Origin: Verrucomicrobiota bacterium | GTDB lineage: Bacteria; Verrucomicrobiota; Verrucomicrobiia; Limisphaerales; SXTU01 | Assembly: GCA_016235545.1 (NCBI GenBank) | Contig: JACRKB010000163.1 | Location: 1-36,669 of the forward strand | Reading direction: 5' to 3' | Length of the DNA: 36,669 bases | Shown here: one piece after another, positions 25,889 through 33,636 of the stretch | How positions within the stretch are numbered: position 1 is the first letter of the stretch | How the letters are laid out: each line of letters opens with the position of its first letter | Notes under the pieces: generated by a model | The model's database searches: none | What the model was told of the DNA's origin: nothing | What the model saw: the letters and a program-made list of their open reading frames with translations, nothing else | Position numbers and translations under genes: made by a program

Positions 25889-27298
25889 ATGACTTCGATC
25901 CACCTCCGCACCCTCGGCCTGTCCCTCCTTCTCGCCGCTTTCAGCCTGTCAGCCGCCTCGGTTGATCGCACCGCGGTGGGCGAGCGCACCGCGCTCGACC
26001 GCTACGTGCAGGCAGCGGACACGAACTACTCGTTCCGCGTGGCCAGCACCGTCAAGGGCGATGGCTACACGACCTACCAGATCGACATGATCTCGCAGGC
26101 GTGGCTCACGACGAACGAGGTCAACCGCCCGCTCTGGCAGCACTGGCTCACCCTCGTGAAGCCGGACAAGGTCCTCAGCCCCACCGGCCTGCTCTTCATC
26201 AGCGGCGGCAGCCACCGGACCGAGCCGCCCACGAAGGTCGAGGCCAGCATCGTGACCATCGCCACGAAAACCGGCACGGTCGCCGCCCAGCTCAGCAACG
26301 TGCCCAACCAGCCGCTCGTGTTCGCCGGCGAGACTTTCGGGCGCACCGAGGATTCCCTCATCGCCTACACTTGGGACAAGTTTCTCCGCACAGGCGACGC
26401 GAAATGGCCGGCCCGCCTCCCCATGACCAAGGCCGCCGTGCGCGCTCTCGACACCATCACCGCCTTCTGCGCCAGCGGCGAGGGCGGCGGCGTGAAAGTG
26501 GACCGGTTCTTCGTGGCTGGCGGCTCGAAGCGTGGCTGGACCACATGGACCACCGCCGCCGTGGACAACCGCGTGGTCGGCATCGCGCCCATCGTCATTG
26601 ACATGCTGAACATCCAGCCCTCGTTCCATCACCACTTCGAGGTGTATGGCTTCTACGCGCCGGCTGTGGGCGACTACACGCACGCCAAGATCATGGACTG
26701 GGATGGCTCGCCGGAATATCGCGCGCTCATGAAGATCGAGGAGCCTTACGAATACCGCGCGCGCCTGACCCTGCCGAAGTTCCTCATCAACGCCAGCGGC
26801 GACCAGTTCTTCGTGCCGGACTCGGCGCAGTTTTACTTCAAGGACCTGCCCGGCGTGAAGTATCTCCGCTATGTCCCCAACGCGGACCACTCGCTTCGGG
26901 GCACCGACGCGTGGACGACCTTGCTGGCGTGCTATTCCTCGGTGGTGAACGCGACCCGGACGCCGCAGTTTTCGTGGACGCTGGAGGCCGACGGTTCCAT
27001 CCGTGTGAAAAACCAGGACAAGCCCACCGTGGTGAAACTCTGGCAGGCCACGAATCCGAACGCCCGCGACTTTCGCCTGGAGACACTCGGTCCGGCGTGG
27101 AAGAGCACTGACTTGCCGGACACGGGTGGCGGAGTCTATCTGGCCAAAGTGGAGAAGCCCGAGAAGGGCTGGACGGCGTTCTTCGCCGAGCTGACCTACG
27201 AGAACGGCACGGCGACGCCGTTCAAGTTCACCACCCAGGTGCGCGTCCTGCCAGAAGTGAAACCCTTCCGATACCAGCAGCCCACCCCGCCCCGGTGA
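25889..27298 (+). CDS. Secreted PhoPQ-activated pathogenicity-related-type hydrolase
   Basis: 469 residues with a signal peptide (LRTLGLSLLLAAFSLSAAS). Matches the PhoPQ_related (PqaA-like) family: FRVASTVKGDGYTTYQIDMISQAWL, GEGGGVKVDRFFVAGGSKRGWTTW (probable nucleophile Ser213) and PKFLINASGDQFFVPDSAQFYF, then VPNADHSL with the likely catalytic His. The fold is an alpha/beta-hydrolase. The name derives from a Salmonella gene; the biochemical activity is not established, and in environmental PVC genomes the family is common and not a virulence sign. Likely periplasmic. The 252-base gap after it is filled by a repeat element. Confidence 0.88.
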   Translation: MTSIHLRTLGLSLLLAAFSLSAASVDRTAVGERTALDRYVQAADTNYSFRVASTVKGDGYTTYQIDMISQAWLTTNEVNRPLWQHWLTLVKPDKVLSPTGLLFISGGSHRTEPPTKVEASIVTIATKTGTVAAQLSNVPNQPLVFAGETFGRTEDSLIAYTWDKFLRTGDAKWPARLPMTKAAVRALDTITAFCASGEGGGVKVDRFFVAGGSKRGWTTWTTAAVDNRVVGIAPIVIDMLNIQPSFHHHFEVYGFYAPAVGDYTHAKIMDWDGSPEYRALMKIEEPYEYRARLTLPKFLINASGDQFFVPDSAQFYFKDLPGVKYLRYVPNADHSLRGTDAWTTLLACYSSVVNATRTPQFSWTLEADGSIRVKNQDKPTVVKLWQATNPNARDFRLETLGPAWKSTDLPDTGGGVYLAKVEKPEKGWTAFFAELTYENGTATPFKFTTQVRVLPEVKPFRYQQPTPPR

Positions 27299-27332
27299 GC
27301 TGACACCCGCCATCGCAATTCGGAGTTGGTGT

Positions 27333-27540
27333 GAACCTGGAAACCGCAGTCAACCCGAACTCCGAAGTTCAGCCGCGAAAGGTCGCAAAGAACACAAAGG
27401 AGCCGAGTCGGGGTGACTGAAGCTGGGGCTGTTTCTAACTGCCCCGTTCTCCTGCCAGCAACTTGGCTTTGCGCTTTTTGCGCCCCTTCGCGGCCATTCC
27501 ATTTCGGAGTTCGGGTCAAGTTTCAACTGCCGGATTCAGG
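27333..27540. repeat. Large inverted repeat, CGCAAAG-type core
   Basis: Paired arms include 27353-27366 (ACCCGAACTCCGAA) with 27503-27516, perfect over 14 bases, and 27372-27379 (GCCGCGAA) with 27487-27494. Between these the left arm runs CGCAAAGAACACAAAGG and the right arm CTTTGCGCTTTTTGCGCC, again a 7-9 base CGCAAAG theme. The outer flanks (AACCTGGAAACCGCAGT, and TTTCAACTGCCGGATTCAGG on the far side) are related by inversion. It fills the gap between two convergent genes. Confidence 0.78.
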
Positions 27541-27550
27541 GTGAAGGCAG

Positions 27551-29035
27551 TCAGGGGTTGGGTCGTTTCGAGGTCTCCTGCAGCTCGCGCGTGGCGTCGT
27601 GGCGCGGATTCGCGGACGGCACTTCAGCGGGGATGGATTTCAGCCAGGCGCGCAACTGGCCGCGCATCCTCGCGGCGCGGGCAGGATCGGAGCTGGCAAG
27701 ATTGCGCTGCTCGCCGAGGTCGGCGCGGAGGTTGAAAAGCTCCAGGCGCGCGCCGACGTGATAGGCGGCATCCCGGTCGAAGAAATCGCCGAAGGATTCG
27801 ATGAGTTTCCAGTCTCCCTCGCGAATGACAGCGCAGGGCGTGGCGGCCCAGCGCAGATCGTAGAGAGGCATGTGCCAGTAAAGCGCGCGCGGCGCGAGTG
27901 TGCCCCCGCGCAGGAGCGGGAGCAGATTCACGCCATCGGCCGAGTGACCCGCCGGGGCGGCAGTGCCGGCTGCGGCGAGCAGCGTTGGCAGCCAGTCAAC
28001 CACGTGGACAGGCGTGTGCTCGACTTTGCCGGGCGGAACATGTCCGGGCCAGCGCACGATGCAGGGCACGCGGATGCCGCCTTCGTAAGCGCCGCCCTTG
28101 CCGTCGCGCAGCGGGGCGTTGTCGAACTGCTCCTCGCTCACGCGCAGCTTCGTCACGCGGCCCGTGCCTTCGCCCCTGAAGTCGCTCGCATCGAACATCT
28201 GCCTCACGCCGCCGTTGTCGCTGAGGAAAACAACCAGGGTGTTCGCGCGCAGCTTCAGCTCATCCAGCTTCACCAGCAGGCGGCCGACTGAATTGTCCAT
28301 GTGCTCGATGGCGGCGCGATAGGTGGCGTTGCCCATCCCAACCGCGGGTGCGCCTTGCGCGAGATGTTTGGCCACGAGCGGCTCCGGCGCGCTGACTTTT
28401 CCGTGGATGGTGTGATGAGCGAGGTAGAAGAACCACGGCTGCGCGCGATGTTGCTCGATGAACTGCATCGCCTGGCCGGTGAGGTAATCCACTTGTTTGT
28501 CGCCCTCGTTCTGGCTGCCCGGCCCGCGCGGCGCGACGAAGTCAAAGCCATACGCAGCGCCCGACTCGGGCTTCAACGCGACGTAATCGCCATCCGCGCC
28601 GGTGGTGAGGTGCCACTTGCCCGCGATGCCCGTGGCGTAGCCCGCGCTGCGCAGGCCCTTCGGCAGGTTGAACGCCTCGCGCGGGAACTGCTCGCGAAAC
28701 GCCGGCTCCGTCATCCGCGCCCACGGCGTGCCATACCAGGGGATGACGTGCCACATGCCGTTGCGCGCTGTGTGCTGGCCGCTGAGCAGCGCCGCGCGCG
28801 TGGGGGTGCATTGTGGCATCACATACGCATCGGTGAGGCGTATCCCATCGCGCGCGAGCCCGTCGAGATGAGGCGTGGAGACGAGCTTGTTGCCCTGGCA
28901 GGAAAGTGTGGCCCAGCCTTGGTCGTCGGTGAGGATGAAGAGGATGTTGGGCGGCGCTGGCGCGGCGCACGAGGCAACGGCGGCATTCAGCAAGGCGATC
29001 AAACCGGCGAAGAATATCAACGGTGACTTGGTCAT
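27551..29035 (-). CDS. Exported type I sulfatase (possible lipoprotein)
   Basis: 494 residues from ATG 29035, which begins the hydrophobic signal (MTKSPLIFFAGLIALLNAAVASC); 34 open codons upstream are ignored. VASC gives a plausible lipobox with Cys23, so lipid anchoring is possible. Sulfatase motifs: NILFILTDDQGWATLS (Asp37-Asp38), CTPTRAALLSG (Cys76 of the formylglycine site), GIAGKWHL and FLSDNGG. Its CTPTR site and long EHMDNSVGRLL segment set it in a different arylsulfatase subgroup from the two iduronate-sulfatase-like genes here. It lies 127 bases downstream of the PHP-type gene, with the same direction. Confidence 0.93.
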   Translation of the reverse strand: MTKSPLIFFAGLIALLNAAVASCAAPAPPNILFILTDDQGWATLSCQGNKLVSTPHLDGLARDGIRLTDAYVMPQCTPTRAALLSGQHTARNGMWHVIPWYGTPWARMTEPAFREQFPREAFNLPKGLRSAGYATGIAGKWHLTTGADGDYVALKPESGAAYGFDFVAPRGPGSQNEGDKQVDYLTGQAMQFIEQHRAQPWFFYLAHHTIHGKVSAPEPLVAKHLAQGAPAVGMGNATYRAAIEHMDNSVGRLLVKLDELKLRANTLVVFLSDNGGVRQMFDASDFRGEGTGRVTKLRVSEEQFDNAPLRDGKGGAYEGGIRVPCIVRWPGHVPPGKVEHTPVHVVDWLPTLLAAAGTAAPAGHSADGVNLLPLLRGGTLAPRALYWHMPLYDLRWAATPCAVIREGDWKLIESFGDFFDRDAAYHVGARLELFNLRADLGEQRNLASSDPARAARMRGQLRAWLKSIPAEVPSANPRHDATRELQETSKRPNP

Positions 29036-29162
29036 AGCTTGGGCTGGTCGCCAGCCTACGGCACGGCCGGCTCGATGGCGAGCTCGGCGACTTCCAGATG
29101 GGTGGGCTCGAAGCTGGCGATTATGAGTTGCCGGCACAGGTAGGCCCGCCTCCGCCCGCCGC

Positions 29163-30548
29163 TTATCGCACGTAGATCGGGTTGGAGAAGATCCAGGGGC
29201 GCAGCTCGTCGTCCAGCTTGAGCCAGGCTTCGAGGCGATAGACTCCCGGCTCTTTCACGGCGAAGGCGAAGTCCGCCAGCCCTTCCGCTTTCGCGACTTC
29301 CTCGCAGTGGCGGAGCAGGCGGACGTAGGCGGGCACCGGCAGTTTCGCCGTGAGCCTCAACCCAGCGGCCAGTTTCACTTCATCGCCCATGCTCGCGGCC
29401 CGCTGGCCGTTCGCTGCCGCCGCTGAAAAGTCAAAGCCCGTGGGGTCGCACATCCAGTCGTGTGCCACATAGGCTTGGCCGGCCTTGAGGGCGGCGCGGA
29501 TCGCCGCCTCGTCGAGCTTGGGTGCAAGCACGTGCGTGGAGACGTTCATGAACGAACGGTGATACGGGTCCATGTCCAGCCGCGCGAGCACGTCGCCCGG
29601 CTGCCGGCCTTTCGTCAGCTCGCGTATGCCGGGCCGCAGCGCTGCGGTGAGTTTTCGCATCTTCTTGTCCTCATCCACATTCGTGCCCAGCAGCACCGTG
29701 TCCGCGTCCACCATCTTCACGATGAAGATTTGGTTGTGATGGCAATCGTTGGCGGCGACTCCCGTGAGGCGCCTGAGCCGCGTGCCCGCGTCCCACTTGT
29801 CCACATAGACCTGCGGGTAATCGCATTGGAAGGCCAGCAGCTCCGCCGGGTAAAGGCGCGCGGCCTCCACCAGCTCGGCCAGCTCCTTCGGGTCGGTGAA
29901 CTTGAACGCCAGCGTAAGGAGCGAGACCATGTCTTTCTTGGCGTCCCAGTGGCGGTTGTAAATCTCCAGTCCCGTCAGTCCGTCCACCGGGTGCTCGCTC
30001 CGCTCCTCGATGTGCGAGAGGAAAATCATTCCTTCTCCCGCCGTCACCGTCTTGATGAACTCCGGCCCCGGCTGCTCCATCTGGCCGAGGATGGACGCCA
30101 TCGGGTAGATGAGAAACCCCCGAATCTCCGAGCCGGGCACAAACAGCACGCCCTCCTTCATCCCGCGCCAACGGCCTTCAATGAAATCTTTCGGCGGACG
30201 GAAGTGGTCCGTGAGCAAGATGGCGTTGACGCCGACCCGCTTCGCGTCGGCGAGCATCTCCGGCAGCGTGCCGCCCGTGTGCGTGGAATCCTCCGCGTGC
30301 GCGTGGAGGATGCACCGGTAATCATTCCAGCCGGGCCGCGGGGCGACCGTGGCGCGCTGCGCCTTGAGCCTCTGCACATCGTCGTGGACGGCCTTGAGCC
30401 GGGGCAGCGCGAGCCGCTCGATGTTGCTGTGTTTCTTGGGCGGCAGTTGATTGGCCGCAGCGGCACCGACAGTGGAAGCAGCGCACAGCAGAGCGGTGAG
30501 AGCTAGCGTGAAGCCGCTGGGGAGCGGAACAGGCAACACAGTGAACAT
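29163..30548 (-). CDS. Secreted PHP-type metallohydrolase (CehA/McbA-like)
   Basis: 461 residues from ATG 30548, the start of the signal peptide (LPSGFTLALTALLCAASTVGAAAA); an upstream extension of 37 codons is discarded. Metal-binding motifs of the PHP fold are LHAHAEDSTHTGG (His82, His84), LLTDHF (Asp114-His115), PGSEIRG (Glu141), IFLSHIEE and ANDCHH. PHP enzymes hydrolyse phosphoesters or related bonds with two or three metals; exported CehA/McbA-like members have uncertain substrates. The C-terminal part, after about residue 375, is beta-rich and may be a separate domain. Same strand as the following sulfatase. Confidence 0.8.
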   Translation of the reverse strand: MFTVLPVPLPSGFTLALTALLCAASTVGAAAANQLPPKKHSNIERLALPRLKAVHDDVQRLKAQRATVAPRPGWNDYRCILHAHAEDSTHTGGTLPEMLADAKRVGVNAILLTDHFRPPKDFIEGRWRGMKEGVLFVPGSEIRGFLIYPMASILGQMEQPGPEFIKTVTAGEGMIFLSHIEERSEHPVDGLTGLEIYNRHWDAKKDMVSLLTLAFKFTDPKELAELVEAARLYPAELLAFQCDYPQVYVDKWDAGTRLRRLTGVAANDCHHNQIFIVKMVDADTVLLGTNVDEDKKMRKLTAALRPGIRELTKGRQPGDVLARLDMDPYHRSFMNVSTHVLAPKLDEAAIRAALKAGQAYVAHDWMCDPTGFDFSAAAANGQRAASMGDEVKLAAGLRLTAKLPVPAYVRLLRHCEEVAKAEGLADFAFAVKEPGVYRLEAWLKLDDELRPWIFSNPIYVR

Positions 30549-30784
30549 GGGCGAATTCTCTGGCGGACGCGTCGCGCTTGTCAATGCGCAGGCTGGCCGG
30601 GCGTCCTGCGGCCGCAACTCAGGTTCTCGTGACCCAGGTGCTTTCACCCTCCTGCTCACAATCCTTCATCTTCCCATCGGGTTTCGGCCAGCGGAGCAGG
30701 ACCACGTGCAAGAGGAGGGAGCAACCGCTTCTCTCGCCACAATTGCTCTGCAAGAAGGTCTGATGTGCCCGTCATGCGCTCCGG

Positions 30785-31369
30785 CTATAGCCACGCGGCC
30801 TGTGTCTTCCACTCCGCCTCCGCCACGCGGAGAAGCTCCGCCAGCGGGTGGCGGGCGAGCAGCTCCCTCAGCGCGTTGACGCCGCGGTCCACCGCCTTTG
30901 TCGGCCCGCTCTGAATCACGCCTCGTAGCAGGTGCGCGGCCATGCGCGTGGCGGCGTCCGTGCCGGCAGCCGGGGCCGCTGACGCAGCGGCCAGCACCGT
31001 CAGTATTTGTTCTTGCGACATTCCCTCCAGCGCGTCGCGGAAGACTGTCGCGCGTGCAGAGCTGTCGAAGCCGGGCGCGCCGAATAGCTGCGACAACGCC
31101 GGGAAAACCTCCCCCTCCGCGACGGTGACCGGGCGTGGCGCAGTGGACGCCGCCGCAAGAGCGGTCGGGCTGCCAGATTTGAACTCGATGGTCATCGAGT
31201 GCGGGCCGTCGGGAGCCGCGTTCACCGTCCCGTCCTCGTCGAGTGCGAAGGCCAGAGTGAGTTGGACGCGCTCGGGAACAAGCGCGAGTTTCCCCTGCTC
31301 GCGCTGGACGGCGAGGCCCTGCTCCAGTTCGCGGAGCGCGGCGGTGATGGCGTGATTGAGCTTTGGCAC
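30785..31369 (-). CDS. Hypothetical protein, possible Trypco2-like domain
   Basis: 194 residues from a GTG at 31369; the frame stays open a further 76 codons, but that part overlaps the divergent gene and has no domain sense. The N-terminal 70 residues (PKLNHAITAALRELEQGLAV, then LVPERVQLTLAFALDEDG and HSMTIEFKSG) show a helix plus beta-strand pattern like the Trypsin-co-occurring domain 2 used as an adaptor in bacterial conflict systems. The likeness is weak and from memory. The C-terminal half is helical and Ala-rich. No protease or NTPase partner is nearby. No signal peptide, so probably cytoplasmic. The 236 bases downstream hold no recognised gene. Confidence 0.6.
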   Translation of the reverse strand: MPKLNHAITAALRELEQGLAVQREQGKLALVPERVQLTLAFALDEDGTVNAAPDGPHSMTIEFKSGSPTALAAASTAPRPVTVAEGEVFPALSQLFGAPGFDSSARATVFRDALEGMSQEQILTVLAAASAAPAAGTDAATRMAAHLLRGVIQSGPTKAVDRGVNALRELLARHPLAELLRVAEAEWKTQAAWL

Positions 31370-31455
31370 GGCGCGAGTGTAGCAGGCGAGGCAAGCGGTG
31401 TTCTTCCGATTCAACGCGGAGTTGTCCTCGCACCGTTGAGCGCTATCCTCGCGCC

Positions 31456-31986
31456 ATGAACGATCACGAGTGGCGGCAGGAATTCCGCCAGGTTTGGGAC
31501 CGCGCTGTTGCTGCTTGGCACGCGGGACGCAAGACGCCCGGCTCAATGTTTGGGGCGGCAGATGCCGCGTTTCTCGCGACCCTGGGCTGCAACACACAGG
31601 AGCTTTTCGACTTCGTGGACGACGCGCAGCGCTACGATGGCGATCCCGACTGTGAGACCTCGCTCGCGGTCACTGCCATCCGCCGCGATCACTTTCTGAA
31701 CGTGCTCGGCGGCAAATCCACCGGCCGCACGGCGACGATGGCCAGCCTGCCCGCGAAGTCTGCGGAGGTGGATGGCATCGCGTGGCTGCCCCGGCTCATC
31801 GTCAAGGCCCGCCTGAAACTGCGCGGGGAAATGCCCGCCGACCTGATGTATGGCTGCGCGGGTGACCGCCCTTTCCTCCGCCGAATGAACATGACCCTGC
31901 CTCAAGTCCTCGAACTCGTCCGAGACAGCGGAGACGACGACCGCCGCATCGTCAACGCGGTGAAGCGGGCGCAGGGCGGGCAGTAA
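31456..31986 (+). CDS. DUF5069 domain protein
   Basis: 176 residues from ATG 31456; the frame is open earlier but overlaps the divergent gene. The core is WLPRLIVKARLKLRGEMPADLMYGCAGDRPFLRRMNM, the hallmark of DUF5069, a small cytoplasmic family found mainly in Verrucomicrobiota and Planctomycetota with unknown function. No catalytic motif is evident. Its stop codon (31984-31986) is also the first three bases of the heptamer-like repeat that precedes the sulfatase. Confidence 0.82.
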   Translation: MNDHEWRQEFRQVWDRAVAAWHAGRKTPGSMFGAADAAFLATLGCNTQELFDFVDDAQRYDGDPDCETSLAVTAIRRDHFLNVLGGKSTGRTATMASLPAKSAEVDGIAWLPRLIVKARLKLRGEMPADLMYGCAGDRPFLRRMNMTLPQVLELVRDSGDDDRRIVNAVKRAQGGQ

Positions 31987-32110
31987 TCAGTGATTCGCAA
32001 TTGGTCCCACCTCATCACGCCATTCCACCATGAGAACATCCTTGTTAAGCTTTCGAAGGCTGCCCGCGCTGCTTCTCGCACTCATCACTGCCCCACTAAT
32101 CACTCATTAC
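31982..32110. repeat. Heptamer-like inverted repeat from stop codon into a signal peptide
   Basis: Bases 31982-31995 (AGTAATCAGTGATT) match the reverse complement of 32097-32110 in 13 of 14 positions. The left arm contains the TAA stop of the DUF5069 gene; the right arm lies inside the signal-peptide codons of the sulfatase at 32030 and encodes LITHYSP. The right side reads as 7-base steps of the CACTAAT / CACTCAT type. Confidence 0.7.
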
Positions 32111-33502
32111 TCTCCCGCCGCCGCCGCGAAGCCCAACGTCCTCTTCCTCGTCGCCGATGACTTGAACACACGGCTCGGCTGCTATGGCGATCCGCTGGCG
32201 TTCTCGCCGAACATTGACCGGCTCGCCAAGCGCGGCGTGCGCTTCGAGCGCGCGTATTGCCAGTATCCCCTCTGCAACCCCTCGCGCTCGTCCTTCATGT
32301 CCGGCCTGCGGCCCGACACCACGCGCGTCTTTGAGAACGTCACACACTTCCGCAAGGCCGTGCCCGGCGCGCAGACGCTGCCGCAGACTTTCCAGCTCGG
32401 CGGCTACTCCGTCGTCCGTGCGGGCAAGCTCTATCATTACAACGTCCCTGCCGGCATCGGCACGGATGGCTTCGACGACGCGCCTTCGTGGCAGCGCGCC
32501 ATCAACCCCTCGGGCCGCGACAAGGCGGAGGAAAGTTCGCTCCTGAACTACACGCCGAAGATTGGCCTCGGCGCGGCGCTCGCGTGGCACGCCACGGCGG
32601 GCGACGGCACGGATCACACGGACGGCATGGTTGCCAGCGAGGTCATCAAGCTGCTGGAGCAGCACGCCGCGCAGCCGGGCAAACCATTCTTCATCGCCTG
32701 TGGTTTCTTCCGGCCACATGTGCCCTGCATCGCAAGCCAGAAGTTCTTCGACCTGCATCCGCTGGATAAGTTCTCCCTGCCCACCGAGCCTCTCGCACAT
32801 CTCGCGAAGGTTCCGCGTGTCTCCCCGCTCGTGAACCCGCCGAACTACGGTGTGGCCGAGCCGGATCTCCGAAAATTCCTCCGCGCCTACTACGCAAGCG
32901 TGAGCCAGATGGACGCGCAGGTGGGCCGCGTGGTGGACGCGCTCGAACGCCTCAGGCTCGCGGAAAACACCATCATCGTCTTCTTCAGCGACCACGGCTG
33001 GCTCCTCGGCGAGCACGGCGGGCAATGGCAGAAGCGAAGCCTCTTCGAGGAATCCGCGCGCGTGCCCCTCGTCATCGTCTTGCCGGGCAGCAAGTCCAAC
33101 GGTCAGACCAGCCGCCGCCCGGTGGAACTTGTGGACTTGCACCCGACGCTTGCCGAACTCGCTGGCCTGCCCGTCCACCCGACGCTCGAAGGCAGGAGCC
33201 TCAAGCCGTTGCTCGCCAACCCGCAGGCCGCATGGGACAAGCCCGCCTTCAGCCAAGTCACCCGCAACGCCGAGGTCAGCCTCACCGTCGGCGTGGACCC
33301 GAAGAAGAAGTCGCTCATGGGCCGCAGCGTCCGAACCGACCGCTGGTGCTACATCGAGTGGGACCAAGGCCGCGCGGGCGTGGAGCTTTACGACGCGCAG
33401 GCAGACCCGAAGCAATACCGCAACCTTGCCGATGAGCCGAAGCAGGCGGCGACTGTCGCAGCGATGAAGAAGCTGCTGGAGCGCGCGCAGGGGGAGAAGT
33501 AA
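32030..33502 (+). CDS. Secreted iduronate-2-sulfatase-like sulfatase, copy A
   Basis: 490 residues. The signal peptide (LPALLLALITAPLITHYSPAAA) is partly encoded by the heptamer-like repeat. Catalytic features: NVLFLVADDLNTRLGCYG (Asp43-Asp44), CNPSRSSFMSGLRPDT (Cys82, formylglycine site), VRAGKLYHY and FFSDHGWLLGEHGGQWQK. The GLRPDTT and FFRPHVP segments are typical of the iduronate-2-sulfatase subgroup, which in bacteria acts on varied sulfated sugars, not only glycosaminoglycans. Followed after 31 bases by a paralogue with the same signal-peptide ending. Confidence 0.92.
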   Translation: MRTSLLSFRRLPALLLALITAPLITHYSPAAAAKPNVLFLVADDLNTRLGCYGDPLAFSPNIDRLAKRGVRFERAYCQYPLCNPSRSSFMSGLRPDTTRVFENVTHFRKAVPGAQTLPQTFQLGGYSVVRAGKLYHYNVPAGIGTDGFDDAPSWQRAINPSGRDKAEESSLLNYTPKIGLGAALAWHATAGDGTDHTDGMVASEVIKLLEQHAAQPGKPFFIACGFFRPHVPCIASQKFFDLHPLDKFSLPTEPLAHLAKVPRVSPLVNPPNYGVAEPDLRKFLRAYYASVSQMDAQVGRVVDALERLRLAENTIIVFFSDHGWLLGEHGGQWQKRSLFEESARVPLVIVLPGSKSNGQTSRRPVELVDLHPTLAELAGLPVHPTLEGRSLKPLLANPQAAWDKPAFSQVTRNAEVSLTVGVDPKKKSLMGRSVRTDRWCYIEWDQGRAGVELYDAQADPKQYRNLADEPKQAATVAAMKKLLERAQGEK

Positions 33503-33636
33503 TTAGTGATTAGTAATTAGTCCCCAATTCTCCATGCCACACACCATGAGATCCACCACATCATCGCTCTCGCTTCGCCAACGCTTCGCATCGCTGCTTC
33601 TTGCACTAATTACTTTCTCACTAATCACTAATTACT
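33498..33636. repeat. Perfect heptamer-based inverted repeat flanking the sulfatase B start
   Basis: Bases 33498-33514 (AGTAATTAGTGATTAGT) are the exact reverse complement of 33620-33636. The left arm continues as TAATTAG-TGATTAG-TAATTAG with a strict 7-base period and includes the TAA stop of sulfatase A (33500-33502). The right arm (from 33605, ACTAATTACTTTCTCACTAA and on) lies in the signal-peptide codons of sulfatase B and is translated as [11 protein letters not shown]. The mRNA could fold around the start codon at 33534. Confidence 0.85.

Noticed and set aside
25949-27313. 454-residue minus-strand frame
   Set aside because: Shadow opposite the PhoPQ-related gene; composition typical of antisense GC-rich frames.
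32096-33415. 439-residue minus-strand frame
   Set aside because: Shadow opposite sulfatase A; the sense frame carries all catalytic motifs.
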